Source of the DNA: Cobetia sp. cqz5-12
GTDB lineage: Bacteria; Pseudomonadota; Gammaproteobacteria; Pseudomonadales; Halomonadaceae
Length of the DNA: 64,000 nt
Direction: 5' to 3'
Assembly: GCF_016495405.1 (NCBI RefSeq)
Contig: NZ_CP044522.1
Location: forward strand, 1,984,001-2,048,000
The notes under the pieces were generated by a model. The model was given only the letters and a program-made list of their open reading frames with translations. It had not been told where the DNA came from and ran no database searches. This document shows, in pieces, positions 30,658-38,537 of the stretch. A program made the translations under genes and the position numbers. Numbering within the stretch: position 1 is the stretch's first letter; each line of letters starts with the position of its first letter.

Positions 30658-31596
30658 ATGATGCCCTCTGCACGGCCAGCGATCAGTCGCGCCACACTAC
30701 CCACTACGCTGGACATCGAAGTCATGGATGAGCGCGGTGAGCGCCATCAGCAGTCCATTGCCGCCGAGCGCTCGCTGACCATCTATCTCAATCGTCGCGA
30801 GATCGTCACCTTGATGACCCTGGGCGCCGAACCTGAGGCGCTGGTGGCCGGCTATCTGCGCAATCAGGGCTTGCTGGGTGAGCTGGAGGACCTCGAGGCG
30901 CTGCAGGTGGACTGGGAAGTCGAGAGCGCCTCGGTGGTGACGCGTCATCTGCCCGAGGATATCGAGCAGCGCCTCGGCAAGCGCACCGTAACCACCGGCT
31001 GTGGGCAGGGCACGGTATTCGGCAATCTGCTGGAGCGCCAATCACTGGCCGCGCTGGACGCAGGCCCCTTCAGTCAGGCCTTGTTGTATCGCCTGCTGGA
31101 GGCGCTGGCGGCGCACAACGCGACCTATCGCAAGGCCGGCGCGGTACATGGCTGCGCCCTGTGCCGCGATGATGAGGTATTGGCGTTCATCGAGGATGTC
31201 GGCCGCCACAACGCCGTCGATACGCTGGCGGGGCTGAGCTGGCTGGCGCCGCTGAGTGATGATGCCAGTGATTATCAGGGGGCCAACATCTTCTATACCA
31301 CTGGTCGCCTGACCTCCGAGATGGTATTGAAGGTGGCTCAAGCGGGGATCTCGGTGCTGGTCTCGCGCTCCGGCGTCACGCAGAAGGGGGTGGAGCTGGC
31401 GGAACGCTTTGGCGTGCTGTTGATCGCACGCGCCAAGGGACGCCATTTCCAGGCCGTGGACCCTGCCGGGCGGCTGGTGCTGGACGCCATCCCGCCGCTA
31501 CGTGCAGGCGACGCCCTCAAGTCGTCTCGTCATGACGCGTCAGGCAAGCAATCCTCATCAGTTGCCGCAGCCGGGCACGACAAGGAGGGCCAGTGA
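30658..31596 (+). CDS. fdhD: Formate dehydrogenase sulfurtransferase FdhD
   Basis: About 312-residue FdhD, which moves sulfur from IscS to the molybdenum cofactor and is essential for formate dehydrogenase activity. Two consecutive ATG codons (30658, 30661) follow GGGAG, so either may be used. Motifs: LTIYLNRREIVTLMTLG, TTGCGQGTVFG with Cys115, KAGAVHGCALC, EDVGRHNAVD and VSRSGVT. Where E. coli FdhD has a CxxC motif in this loop, only the first cysteine is kept (CGQG). The gene ends one base into the next gene (TGATG), so the two are coupled. Confidence 0.93.
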   Translation: MMPSARPAISRATLPTTLDIEVMDERGERHQQSIAAERSLTIYLNRREIVTLMTLGAEPEALVAGYLRNQGLLGELEDLEALQVDWEVESASVVTRHLPEDIEQRLGKRTVTTGCGQGTVFGNLLERQSLAALDAGPFSQALLYRLLEALAAHNATYRKAGAVHGCALCRDDEVLAFIEDVGRHNAVDTLAGLSWLAPLSDDASDYQGANIFYTTGRLTSEMVLKVAQAGISVLVSRSGVTQKGVELAERFGVLLIARAKGRHFQAVDPAGRLVLDAIPPLRAGDALKSSRHDASGKQSSSVAAAGHDKEGQ

Positions 31597-32633
31597 TGAG
31601 CCGTCTCTGTTCGCCGCTGGGCGACACACTCTCACAGGGCTTTTCCTCCGAACTCGGCGCACCTTCAGGCAGCTCTGCCGCTGAGTCTTCAGGTACGGCT
31701 ACCGGCCGGCAAGCTCCGGTCCCCCACGACAACCCCTTCCTGACGGTGCAGGAGGTTGCGCGCCTGCTGCACCTCAACGAGAAGAAGATCTATCAGCTGG
31801 CTAGTGACGGCACCATGCCGGCGACCAAGGTGACCGGCAAGTGGTTGTTTCCACGGCGACTGGTGGAGCAATGGATTCTCGAGTCCAGCCATCATGGTGT
31901 ACTGGCGGATCGCCTGATGATCACCGGCAGCGATGATCCGCTGCTGGCCGCGCTCTCCATGCGCCTCAATCAGCAGCATGCCGGTAGCGCCTTCTATGGC
32001 ATGAGCGTCACTGGCACGCGTCTGGGGCTTGATCTGCTCAGCCAGGGGCGGGCTGATGTCTGCGCCATTCACTGGGGGCGTGCGGAGGAGGCGGCGCTGC
32101 GGCATCCGGCGCTGATTCGCGGACATGATGGCTATCGCCAATGGGTGATGGTGCGGCTTGCGCGCCGCACTCAGGGGTTGATCATCCGCAATGACGACCG
32201 CCATTTGTCCATCGACCCCAGCGGTCTGTTCGGCTCGCAGCGGCGTTGGGCGGTGCGACAGGAGGGGGCGGGTTCGCAGCGCTTCCTGCAGGAGTGGCTG
32301 TCCGGCCATCAGATGCGTGCCGAGCAGCTCAACACCTTGGCGATCGCCTATTCCGAGCGTGAAGTGGCCTCGATGGTGGCGCGGGGCGAGGTGGATGTCG
32401 GCCCCGGTACGCTGTCGGCCGCCAATGAGTTCGGCCTCGGCTTCGTGCCGGTCTGTGAAGAAGCCTTCGATCTGGTGGTGCCGCGCAATGTCTACTTCCG
32501 GGATCTCTTCCAGGGGTTGCTGGACTATCTGGCGACACCCAATGGCATCCAGCTGGCCCAATCCCTCGGCGGCTATGATCTGCGCGAATGCGGTCAATTG
32601 ATCTGGCGTGGCGACGCCGCCCAGCACGATTGA
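31596..32633 (+). CDS. HTH regulator with molybdate-binding-like domain
   Basis: 345-residue putative one-component regulator. The start at 31596 follows AGGAGG by 8 bases, and a GTG one codon earlier is also possible. After a 45-residue low-complexity leader, residues 48-95 form an excisionase/MerR-like helix-turn-helix (LTVQEVARLLHLNEKKIYQL, KWLFPRRLVEQW). Residues about 105-330 match the periplasmic-binding-protein-like fold of COG1910 (molybdate-binding type), with LLSQGRADVCAIHWG, AYSEREVASMVARGEVDVG and LGFVPVCEEAFDLV. The overlap with fdhD suggests it senses molybdate or a similar oxyanion and controls the fdh genes (inference). Its stop codon lies inside the first unit of a 15-bp repeat. 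Confidence 0.82.
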   Translation: MSRLCSPLGDTLSQGFSSELGAPSGSSAAESSGTATGRQAPVPHDNPFLTVQEVARLLHLNEKKIYQLASDGTMPATKVTGKWLFPRRLVEQWILESSHHGVLADRLMITGSDDPLLAALSMRLNQQHAGSAFYGMSVTGTRLGLDLLSQGRADVCAIHWGRAEEAALRHPALIRGHDGYRQWVMVRLARRTQGLIIRNDDRHLSIDPSGLFGSQRRWAVRQEGAGSQRFLQEWLSGHQMRAEQLNTLAIAYSEREVASMVARGEVDVGPGTLSAANEFGLGFVPVCEEAFDLVVPRNVYFRDLFQGLLDYLATPNGIQLAQSLGGYDLRECGQLIWRGDAAQHD

Positions 32634-32718
32634 GACGCTCGGTATCGAGACGCTCAGTATTGAGACGCTCGGTATCGAGACGCTCAGTATTGAGACGCTC
32701 GGTATCGAGACGCTCGAT
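32629..32718. repeat. Six 15-bp tandem repeats spanning a stop codon
   Basis: Six units of the form TATYGAGACGCTCRG run without gaps. Alternate units are identical, giving a 30-bp super-period. The TGA stop of the preceding regulator (32631-32633) is part of the first unit. The strong terminator follows about 70 bases later. Confidence 0.9.
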
Positions 32719-32788
32719 AAATTGAACGCCCAGCGGGTGCTGGCGGCCAGGACTCGGCGCAAGCCATGAGTGTCTTTACAACATCTCA

Positions 32789-32830
32789 AAAAATCGCCCA
32801 TTAGCGCATGGCTAGTGGGCGATTTTTTTA
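32789..32830. terminator. Bidirectional terminator between regulator and XRE gene
   Basis: A stem of ATCGCCCA with TGGGCGAT, flanked by A-rich and T-rich runs (seven T on the plus strand), serves the fdhD-regulator unit and probably the convergent XRE gene. Confidence 0.88.
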
Positions 32831-32956
32831 TTTCGGGTTGACGGCGAGAATGATCAAGCAAGTCGTTGTTTCGAATGGGTCGGCCAGGTGGTGCTCGCGT
32901 CGAGGCTGTCTTTACGGTTTAGCTTCTCGCCAGCGCGTTCTGCGTAGTTCAACTCG

Positions 32957-32996
32957 GCTCAGCTCGCTTCAACACAGCTCGGCTCACTTCACGACA
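32957..32996. repeat. Two degenerate 20-bp repeats after the XRE gene
   Basis: 32957-32976 and 32977-32996 are similar 20-bp units that start 2 bases beyond the stop of the XRE-cupin gene. A weaker third copy follows toward 32937. Confidence 0.6.
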
Positions 32997-32998
32997 GA

Positions 32999-33637
32999 TC
33001 AGCTTGGGTCCGAATCATTGCGAGTGCACACCGACAGAACGATGGCATCTTCTTCGCTGGTAGAGACAAGGGCGTGACCCATGTCGGAGTCGAAATAGAT
33101 GCTGTCGCCATCGCCCAGCGGCAAGGGTTCATAGAATTCCGAATAGAGCAGAATGCTGCCCGCCAATACCATCAGGAACTCCTCGCCGTCGTGACGCACC
33201 CAGTCGGGGAAATCATCGAAGCTGCGTGCGCGCACGCGAGTCTTGAAGGGAATCATGCGTTTCTGCGCCAGCTGCCAGGACAGTAGCTCGTGCTCATAGG
33301 TCGGTGTCGGGTGTGATTTGCCATCACCGACGCGCGTCAGGTCGCGACGCCCGAGAGTGCCAGTCTGGCGCTTGGGTGGGCTCAGCAGCTGCGGCAGGTC
33401 GATGTTGAGGCCATGAATCAGCTTCTGGACCGCCGTGAAGGTCGGTGAGATCTGCTCATTCTCGATCTTGGACAACGTCGAACGCGCCAGTCCCGTGCGC
33501 TGGCTGACATCTTCCAGCGTCCAGTGATGGGAGAGGCGAATCTGCTTCACGCGTTCGCCAAGCTTCAGGGGCTCAACGAAGGGTTTGCGACCGGAGGCGA
33601 TCCGGACGGCGGCGTCCTTGTCTGTCGGTGTGCTCAT
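32999..33637 (-). CDS. XRE-family regulator with cupin domain
   Basis: 212-residue one-component regulator. An N-terminal XRE helix-turn-helix covers residues 26-80 (LGERVKQIRLSHHWTLEDVS, GLARSTLSKIENEQISP). A C-terminal cupin covers 140-210 (RHDGEEFLMVLAGSILLYSE, DSIYFDSDMGHALVS). The family typically represses or activates amino acid, amine or polyamine catabolism genes and binds a small ligand in the cupin. The start at 33637 gives the usual length, although its ribosome site is weak. A perfect 17-bp inverted repeat lies 64 bases upstream and is probably its operator. The gene has no close partner on the same strand, so it may act on distant genes. Confidence 0.88.
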   Translation of the reverse strand: MSTPTDKDAAVRIASGRKPFVEPLKLGERVKQIRLSHHWTLEDVSQRTGLARSTLSKIENEQISPTFTAVQKLIHGLNIDLPQLLSPPKRQTGTLGRRDLTRVGDGKSHPTPTYEHELLSWQLAQKRMIPFKTRVRARSFDDFPDWVRHDGEEFLMVLAGSILLYSEFYEPLPLGDGDSIYFDSDMGHALVSTSEEDAIVLSVCTRNDSDPS

Positions 33638-33700
33638 GAGAGTGGCTTCGCTATGGGCGTGATATTGGCGGCGCACGACACTGGGTGTCGCAGTGCTGTC

Positions 33701-33742
33701 AGCTGGCGATAAAGTTTACTATCGGAAACTTTATCGCCAGCT
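33701..33742. promoter_or_regulatory. 17-bp inverted repeat, likely operator
   Basis: Arms 33701-33717 and 33726-33742 are perfect inverted copies with an 8-base spacer. The inner core AGTTTAC-TATC-GGAAACT looks like a site for a dimeric helix-turn-helix protein. It lies upstream of the XRE-cupin gene, which suggests autoregulation. Confidence 0.6.
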
Positions 33743-33982
33743 TATCACAGCATGGCAAGCGCGCATCATCCCGACACGTAGCCAACATGGCTGTCCGCGA
33801 CATGCCTCTTTGGGACACTGGAGGCTCGCTGGTACTCCCCTTGATCCAGCGGCAGGTTTCCTGGCTGCGGGAAACCTGTCGTGGGGAGTGGTGTGCGGCA
33901 AGTGCGAAAAGTCACCGGTACGGGGAATGCTCAGCGCTGGAACAGCCGGGCACTAATAGCCGAGCACTAGAACAGTCAGGCG
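33743..33982. other. Gap between operator and deacetylase gene
   Basis: 240 bp with no credible gene. The end next to the deacetylase consists of degenerate 16-bp repeats. Nothing else was recognised. Confidence 0.5.
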
Positions 33983-33990
33983 CTAGAACA
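33923..33990. repeat. Four degenerate 16-bp repeats spanning the deacetylase stop
   Basis: Read on the minus strand, the units resemble CTGTTCTAGCGCCTGA. The first contains the last codons and TAG stop of the deacetylase gene. One later unit is shortened to 14 bp. Confidence 0.7.
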
Positions 33991-35167
33991 GCGGGTGGTC
34001 ACGCTCATCCTTGGCGGGCTTGGCAAGCGGCGGCTGGACGCCGTCTGGCGTGCCAGAGGCGGAGCGGGACGCGAGTTCGAGCTGATCTGGCTCGGGTTTC
34101 TTTGACTCGGGTTTCTTTGACTCGGGACGCTCTGAGGTGGGTTGCTCTGAAGCCGGTTGCTCTGAAGCCGGTGGCTCTGAAGGGCGTTGGCCCGGGTGAT
34201 GGCTGCCGGCACGCGCATCGAGACCATCCTGCATCGGCAAGCCCACCAGCGCCTTGAGATGCGCTTCGGTGCTGCGCCCCAGCGCCTCCAGGCAATACCC
34301 GCCTTCCAACACGGAGACGATACGCCCGTGGCAGTGTCGCCGCGCGACATCCATCGCCAGCAGGGTGACCCAGTAATAGTCGTCATCTTCCAGACACAGT
34401 TCCGCCATCGGGTCTTCACGATGCGCGTCAAAGCCCGCCGAGATCAGGATCAACTCCGGTTTGAAGTCATCGAGCTTCTTCAGCCATTGGGCTTCTATGG
34501 CCCGCCGGAAGGCCAGTGAGCCGCTGCCTTCACTCAAGGGCGTGTTGTGGATGTGCTCCCAGCGGCTCTCCAGGTAGCGCCACGGGTACATGGCGTCCTG
34601 AAAGGAGGAGCACACCAGCGTGTCGGGATCATGCTTGAAGATGTCGACGGTGCCGTTGCCCTGGTGTACGTCGAAATCGAGGATCGCGATCCGCTTCACG
34701 CCGTAATGCTGGCGGGCGTGCAGGGCGCCCACGGCCACGTTGTTGTAGAAGCAGAAGCCCATCGCATCGGCGCGTTCGGCATGATGGCCCGGTGGGCGCA
34801 CGGCGCAGAAGACGTTGTCGGCCTGATCACGCATCACCTGGTCGACCCCACGTACCACCGCGCCGGCGGCCAGTCGCGCCGCGACCAGGCTATCGGCACA
34901 CATCACGGTGTCTTCGTTGATGGTCAGCAGCTGCCCTGCCTGGGGTGGACATTTCTCCAGCGCCTGCAGGTGGCGCATGGGATGCACGCGCGCCAGCTGC
35001 TCAAGCGTTGCCGCTCGCGCACTGTATTGCTGGACATGCTGAATCACGCCGCTCAGCGCCAGCTGACGCTCGATGGCCTGCAGGCGCAGTGGGCTCTCGG
35101 GGTGGGTAGGGCCCATGAAATGCTGACCGCAGTCGCGATGGGATATGTAGGAGGTGATCATCGGCAT
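33983..35167 (-). CDS. Histone deacetylase-family amidohydrolase (AcuC-like)
   Basis: 394-residue zinc-dependent deacetylase of the HDAC/AcuC/acetylpolyamine amidohydrolase superfamily. The catalytic segments are complete: RPPGHHAERADAMGFCFYNN (paired histidines), ILDFDVHQGNGT (metal Asp and His), LILISAGFDAHREDP (metal Asp) and VSVLEGGYCLEAL. The catalytic domain ends near residue 305. A low-complexity tail follows, with a pentapeptide repeated six times. Substrates could be acetyl-lysine proteins or acetylated amines. It is divergent from a Pat-type acetyltransferase with 195 bp between the starts, which favours a protein deacetylase role. An in-frame Met two codons in is an alternative start. 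Confidence 0.88.
   Translation of the reverse strand: MPMITSYISHRDCGQHFMGPTHPESPLRLQAIERQLALSGVIQHVQQYSARAATLEQLARVHPMRHLQALEKCPPQAGQLLTINEDTVMCADSLVAARLAAGAVVRGVDQVMRDQADNVFCAVRPPGHHAERADAMGFCFYNNVAVGALHARQHYGVKRIAILDFDVHQGNGTVDIFKHDPDTLVCSSFQDAMYPWRYLESRWEHIHNTPLSEGSGSLAFRRAIEAQWLKKLDDFKPELILISAGFDAHREDPMAELCLEDDDYYWVTLLAMDVARRHCHGRIVSVLEGGYCLEALGRSTEAHLKALVGLPMQDGLDARAGSHHPGQRPSEPPASEQPASEQPTSERPESKKPESKKPEPDQLELASRSASGTPDGVQPPLAKPAKDERDHPLF
34091..34180 (-). repeat. Six in-frame 15-bp repeats in deacetylase tail
   Basis: Six 15-bp units encode SEPPA, SEQPA, SEQPT, SERPE, SKKPE and SKKPE. The last two units are identical in sequence. They extend the C-terminal tail beyond the catalytic domain and are not part of the fold. 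Confidence 0.88.
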
Positions 35168-35362
35168 GCCTGCGTAAGTGTGCGGGTCATAATGGTCTGC
35201 ACCATGACGTAACAGTAAGAGTCGTCAATGGCATGAGCCAGTCGCCGATGGTCTACCTTGTTTCACGCATGAAGGGCGCGAGGATGGCTGTTCAGACCTG
35301 CGCTTTCGCGGCATGCTGCTCATATCGCGCTGACGAGGCGCAACCGCTGACAGGACAAGCCT
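35168..35362. promoter_or_regulatory. Divergent promoter region, deacetylase / acetyltransferase
   Basis: 195 bp between two divergent start codons. It must supply both promoters and is the natural site for shared control of the acetylation pair. No operator was recognised. Confidence 0.45.
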
Positions 35363-38300
35363 ATGGGAACGCGATTTCTGCGCAATTTCTTCGAGCCCGC
35401 CAGTATCGTGGTGATCGGCGCCTCGGAAAAGCCGCATTCACTGGGCGGGCAGGTACTGCGCAATCTGCTTGAAGGGGGCTTCAAGGGCGCCCTGACGGTG
35501 GTCAATCCCAAGGGATATGAGACGGTGCATGGCGTGGCGTGCGTCAAGCGGGTCAGTGAGCTGGAACAGGTGCCGGACCTGGCCATTCTGTGCTCGCCGC
35601 CGGATACCTTGCCGCGGGTGGTCGAGAAGCTGGGCCGGCGCGGTGTCAAGGCGGCGCTGCTGATTTCGGGAGGTGTCGCGCCGACACCGGTCAGCTCGTT
35701 GGCCCGCGTTACCGGCAAGGGGCTTGAGATGCTGTCACGCCGCGATGGGCTGAACTTCTCTGCCCCACGCCTGCCGGGCATTCACAGGCCCACTACTGGC
35801 AAGCCAGCCCCCAATTCCTCCGCCACCGAATTGTCGCATTTGGATCAGGCAGGCGAGCCTTCAGCATCGAGCGCCGAGCGCTACCCACGGATCGCCGACA
35901 GTACGGACGACGTGTTGGACGCCTCCCGGGCCCGTGAGCCAGGGGGCGAAGTCCCGCGTATCCACCGTGATCAGGAAAGCCTCAACAGTCGGTTGCTAAA
36001 GGCCGCCCGTGGCAGTGGGATTCGCCTGCTCGGGCCGGAATGCATGGGCATCTGCGTGCCCAACCGCCACCTGAATGCCTCCTTCAGCGGGCAGCCAGTG
36101 GCCAAGGGCAAGGTCGCCTATCTCGGCCAGTCGGGGATGTTGGGCAATGCGATGATCGACTGGGCGGCGGGGCGCGGCATCGGCTTCTCGCATCTGGTGA
36201 CTCTGGGCGACAGCGTCGATGTGATGCTGCCCGATCTGATCGACTATCTGAACCAGTACGGGCCGTCGCAGGCCTTGCTGTTGCACCTGGAGCGCATCCA
36301 CGACCCGATGCACTTCATGACCGCGCTGCGCGAGGCATCCCGCAATCGGCTGGTGCTGGCGATCAAGAGCGGACGCACCCCGGAAGCCGACCTGTTCGGC
36401 ACACATGTCACGCGTGGGGTGCCCAATCGCGACCGGATCGTCGATGTTGCCCTCGCGCGTGCCGGCGTGGTGCGTGTCAATGACAGCGAAGACATGTTCG
36501 ATGCGTTGGAGACGCTGAATCGCATGAAACCGTTGCGCGGTGATCGGCTGGCGATCGTCTCCAATGGGTTGGGCCCGGCCTTGCTGGCCATCGACAAGCT
36601 GATGGCGGGTGGCGGCAAGCTGGCCGAGCTGAGCGAGGAGAGCCGCCAGGCGCTGCTCAAGGCCGAACTGGATGTCAGCCTGCCGGGGCGCAATCCGGTG
36701 GATCTGGGCGGCAATGCCACGCCGGAAGACTTCGTGGCCGCGGTCAACATCGTGGCCAATGACCGAGGCGTGGACGCCGTGCTGGTCGTGCATGCGCCGA
36801 CACGTCTTGCTCCCTCACGGGCGACGGCCGAGGCCCTGGTGGCGCATCGCAAGCAATTCCGACGCAACCTGCTGACCAGCTGGATGGGGCTCGAGCAGGC
36901 ACTTTCGGCCCGCCATGAGTGCCATCTGGCCGGCATTCCGACCTATCTGTCACCAGAGAAGGGCGTCAAGGCCTTCCTGCAGATGGTCGATTATCACCGT
37001 GTGCAGACACTGTTGCAGCAGACGCCGCCGAGCCTGGCCTTCTCGACCAGTGCCGAGATTCGCGCCCGCGCCCATGACCTGGTGCACAGCGCGCGGCGTG
37101 CGGGGCGGGAATGGTTGACCCACTCGGAGACGGCGCAGGTGCTCGATACCTACGGCATCGCGACCGCACCGAGTCGCTATGTGCTTGATGCCGCCGAAGG
37201 TGCACGCGCCATCGTCGAGTTGCAGCGTTCCGCCGCGAATGGCGACCAGCCTTCTCGCCAGGGCCCCTATGCGCTGCGCGTGGTGCATGAACACAACAGT
37301 CAGCCGTTCCGCTATCGCCGCTACCCACAGCGGCTGTCTTCCGGCGTGGTGCAGGACCTTTCCGGTCCGGAGGATATCGCGCTGGCGATCCGCCGCATCA
37401 CCCAGAAGGTGGCGGAAGGCGATGCCGAGCGCGGGCGCAGTGACCATGAGCGTACGCGCATTCATGAGTTCTGCCTGCAGCCGATGCAGCGTGGCAAGCA
37501 CTCGCTGCAGTTGAGCGCAGGCATCACGCGTGATGACGAATTCGGCCCGGTGATCGTGTTCGGCATCGGCGGTTACAAGGTCAATGTGCTGGCGGACCGC
37601 CAGGTGGCCTTGCCGCCCCTCAATATGACATTGGCGCGTGAGCTGATCTCGCGTAGCCATGCCTCCCGCCTGATCGCCGAGCACTCGCCGGACCCGGAGC
37701 GCGATTTCGAGCGCGTCAGCACGCTGTTGATCAAGCTCTCGCAGTTGGCATCGGATTTGCCTGACATAAGAGGGTTGGAAATCAATCCGTTGTTGCTCAA
37801 CCGCGAGGAAGCCGTGGCGGTGGATTTCGCGCTGGATCTTGGCAAACCGGCTCGTTTCGCGATCATGCCGTACCCGGAGGAGCTGCGTGAATGGGTGTCG
37901 CTGGACAATGGCATGCACGTCGAGGTGCGCCCGATACGCGGTGAGGATGCGCCCTTGATCACGGCCTTCCATGCCCGGCTCTCAGAGGAGAGCATTCGTT
38001 TCCGCTACTTCCACCACAAGGCGGCACTGACGCAGCGAGATCTCGCGTTGCTCGCCCAGATCAATTACGACCGCCAGATGGCCTTCATCGCCGAGCGTGA
38101 AGTGGAAGCCCAGCCAGGTGAGTCGCCGCAGCGCGAGATGCTGGGGGTGGTAAGGGTATGGAATGACCCGGACAACATTCGCACCGAGTTCTCCGTCATC
38201 ATCCGTGATGACATGCAAGGCGAGGGAATTGGCAGCTTGTTGATGGAGAAGATGCTGCGCTATTGCCGCTCGCTGGGCACGCTGGAGATGGTCGGCAAGA

Positions 38301-38452
38301 TCATGATCGACAATCATCCGATGCGCGCCTTGATGAAGCACCTCGGCTTCACTTGTCGCTACAACATGGAGGAACAGGTCATCGATGCCAGCATCCGTCT
38401 CAACGAGCCGGTCAGTGATTGGCAGCGCCTGAGACTGGAAGCCAAGGCCTGA
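35363..38452 (+). CDS. Pat-type lysine acetyltransferase, acyl-CoA synthetase/GNAT fusion
   Basis: 1029-residue protein built like Salmonella Pat (YfiQ). It has an N-terminal NDP-forming acyl-CoA synthetase-like region (CoA-binding residues 1-105 with FEPASIVVIGAS, then ligase and ATP-grasp segments to about 840) and a C-terminal GNAT domain (about 860-1029, IIRDDMQGEGIGSLLMEKML). Such enzymes acetylate and inactivate acetyl-CoA synthetase and other proteins. Residues about 104-205, between ISGGV and GIRLLGPECMG, form a Ser/Pro/Asp-rich insertion of some 90 residues not usual in the family, and the usual GPN is GPE here. AGGA precedes the start. Tandem 24-bp repeats follow the stop. Confidence 0.9.
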   Translation: MGTRFLRNFFEPASIVVIGASEKPHSLGGQVLRNLLEGGFKGALTVVNPKGYETVHGVACVKRVSELEQVPDLAILCSPPDTLPRVVEKLGRRGVKAALLISGGVAPTPVSSLARVTGKGLEMLSRRDGLNFSAPRLPGIHRPTTGKPAPNSSATELSHLDQAGEPSASSAERYPRIADSTDDVLDASRAREPGGEVPRIHRDQESLNSRLLKAARGSGIRLLGPECMGICVPNRHLNASFSGQPVAKGKVAYLGQSGMLGNAMIDWAAGRGIGFSHLVTLGDSVDVMLPDLIDYLNQYGPSQALLLHLERIHDPMHFMTALREASRNRLVLAIKSGRTPEADLFGTHVTRGVPNRDRIVDVALARAGVVRVNDSEDMFDALETLNRMKPLRGDRLAIVSNGLGPALLAIDKLMAGGGKLAELSEESRQALLKAELDVSLPGRNPVDLGGNATPEDFVAAVNIVANDRGVDAVLVVHAPTRLAPSRATAEALVAHRKQFRRNLLTSWMGLEQALSARHECHLAGIPTYLSPEKGVKAFLQMVDYHRVQTLLQQTPPSLAFSTSAEIRARAHDLVHSARRAGREWLTHSETAQVLDTYGIATAPSRYVLDAAEGARAIVELQRSAANGDQPSRQGPYALRVVHEHNSQPFRYRRYPQRLSSGVVQDLSGPEDIALAIRRITQKVAEGDAERGRSDHERTRIHEFCLQPMQRGKHSLQLSAGITRDDEFGPVIVFGIGGYKVNVLADRQVALPPLNMTLARELISRSHASRLIAEHSPDPERDFERVSTLLIKLSQLASDLPDIRGLEINPLLLNREEAVAVDFALDLGKPARFAIMPYPEELREWVSLDNGMHVEVRPIRGEDAPLITAFHARLSEESIRFRYFHHKAALTQRDLALLAQINYDRQMAFIAEREVEAQPGESPQREMLGVVRVWNDPDNIRTEFSVIIRDDMQGEGIGSLLMEKMLRYCRSLGTLEMVGKIMIDNHPMRALMKHLGFTCRYNMEEQVIDASIRLNEPVSDWQRLRLEAKA

Positions 38453-38465
38453 TGCACCTTGTTGG

Positions 38466-38537
38466 TGCGTGGGCTTGTTGATAGGCCTATGTCTGGGCTT
38501 ATTGATAAGCGTGTGTGTGGGTTTGTTGTTAGACGTG
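38466..38537. repeat. Three 24-bp tandem repeats after pat
   Basis: Three 24-bp units begin 13 bases after the acetyltransferase stop (38466, 38490, 38514). Each contains a TTGRTAR-like core. No open frame or hairpin explains them. Confidence 0.8.

Noticed and set aside
31689..32861. Minus-strand frame of 390 codons with SVSIPSVSIL repeats
   Set aside because: It lies opposite the HTH regulator and gains its repeat text only from the 15-bp tandem block.
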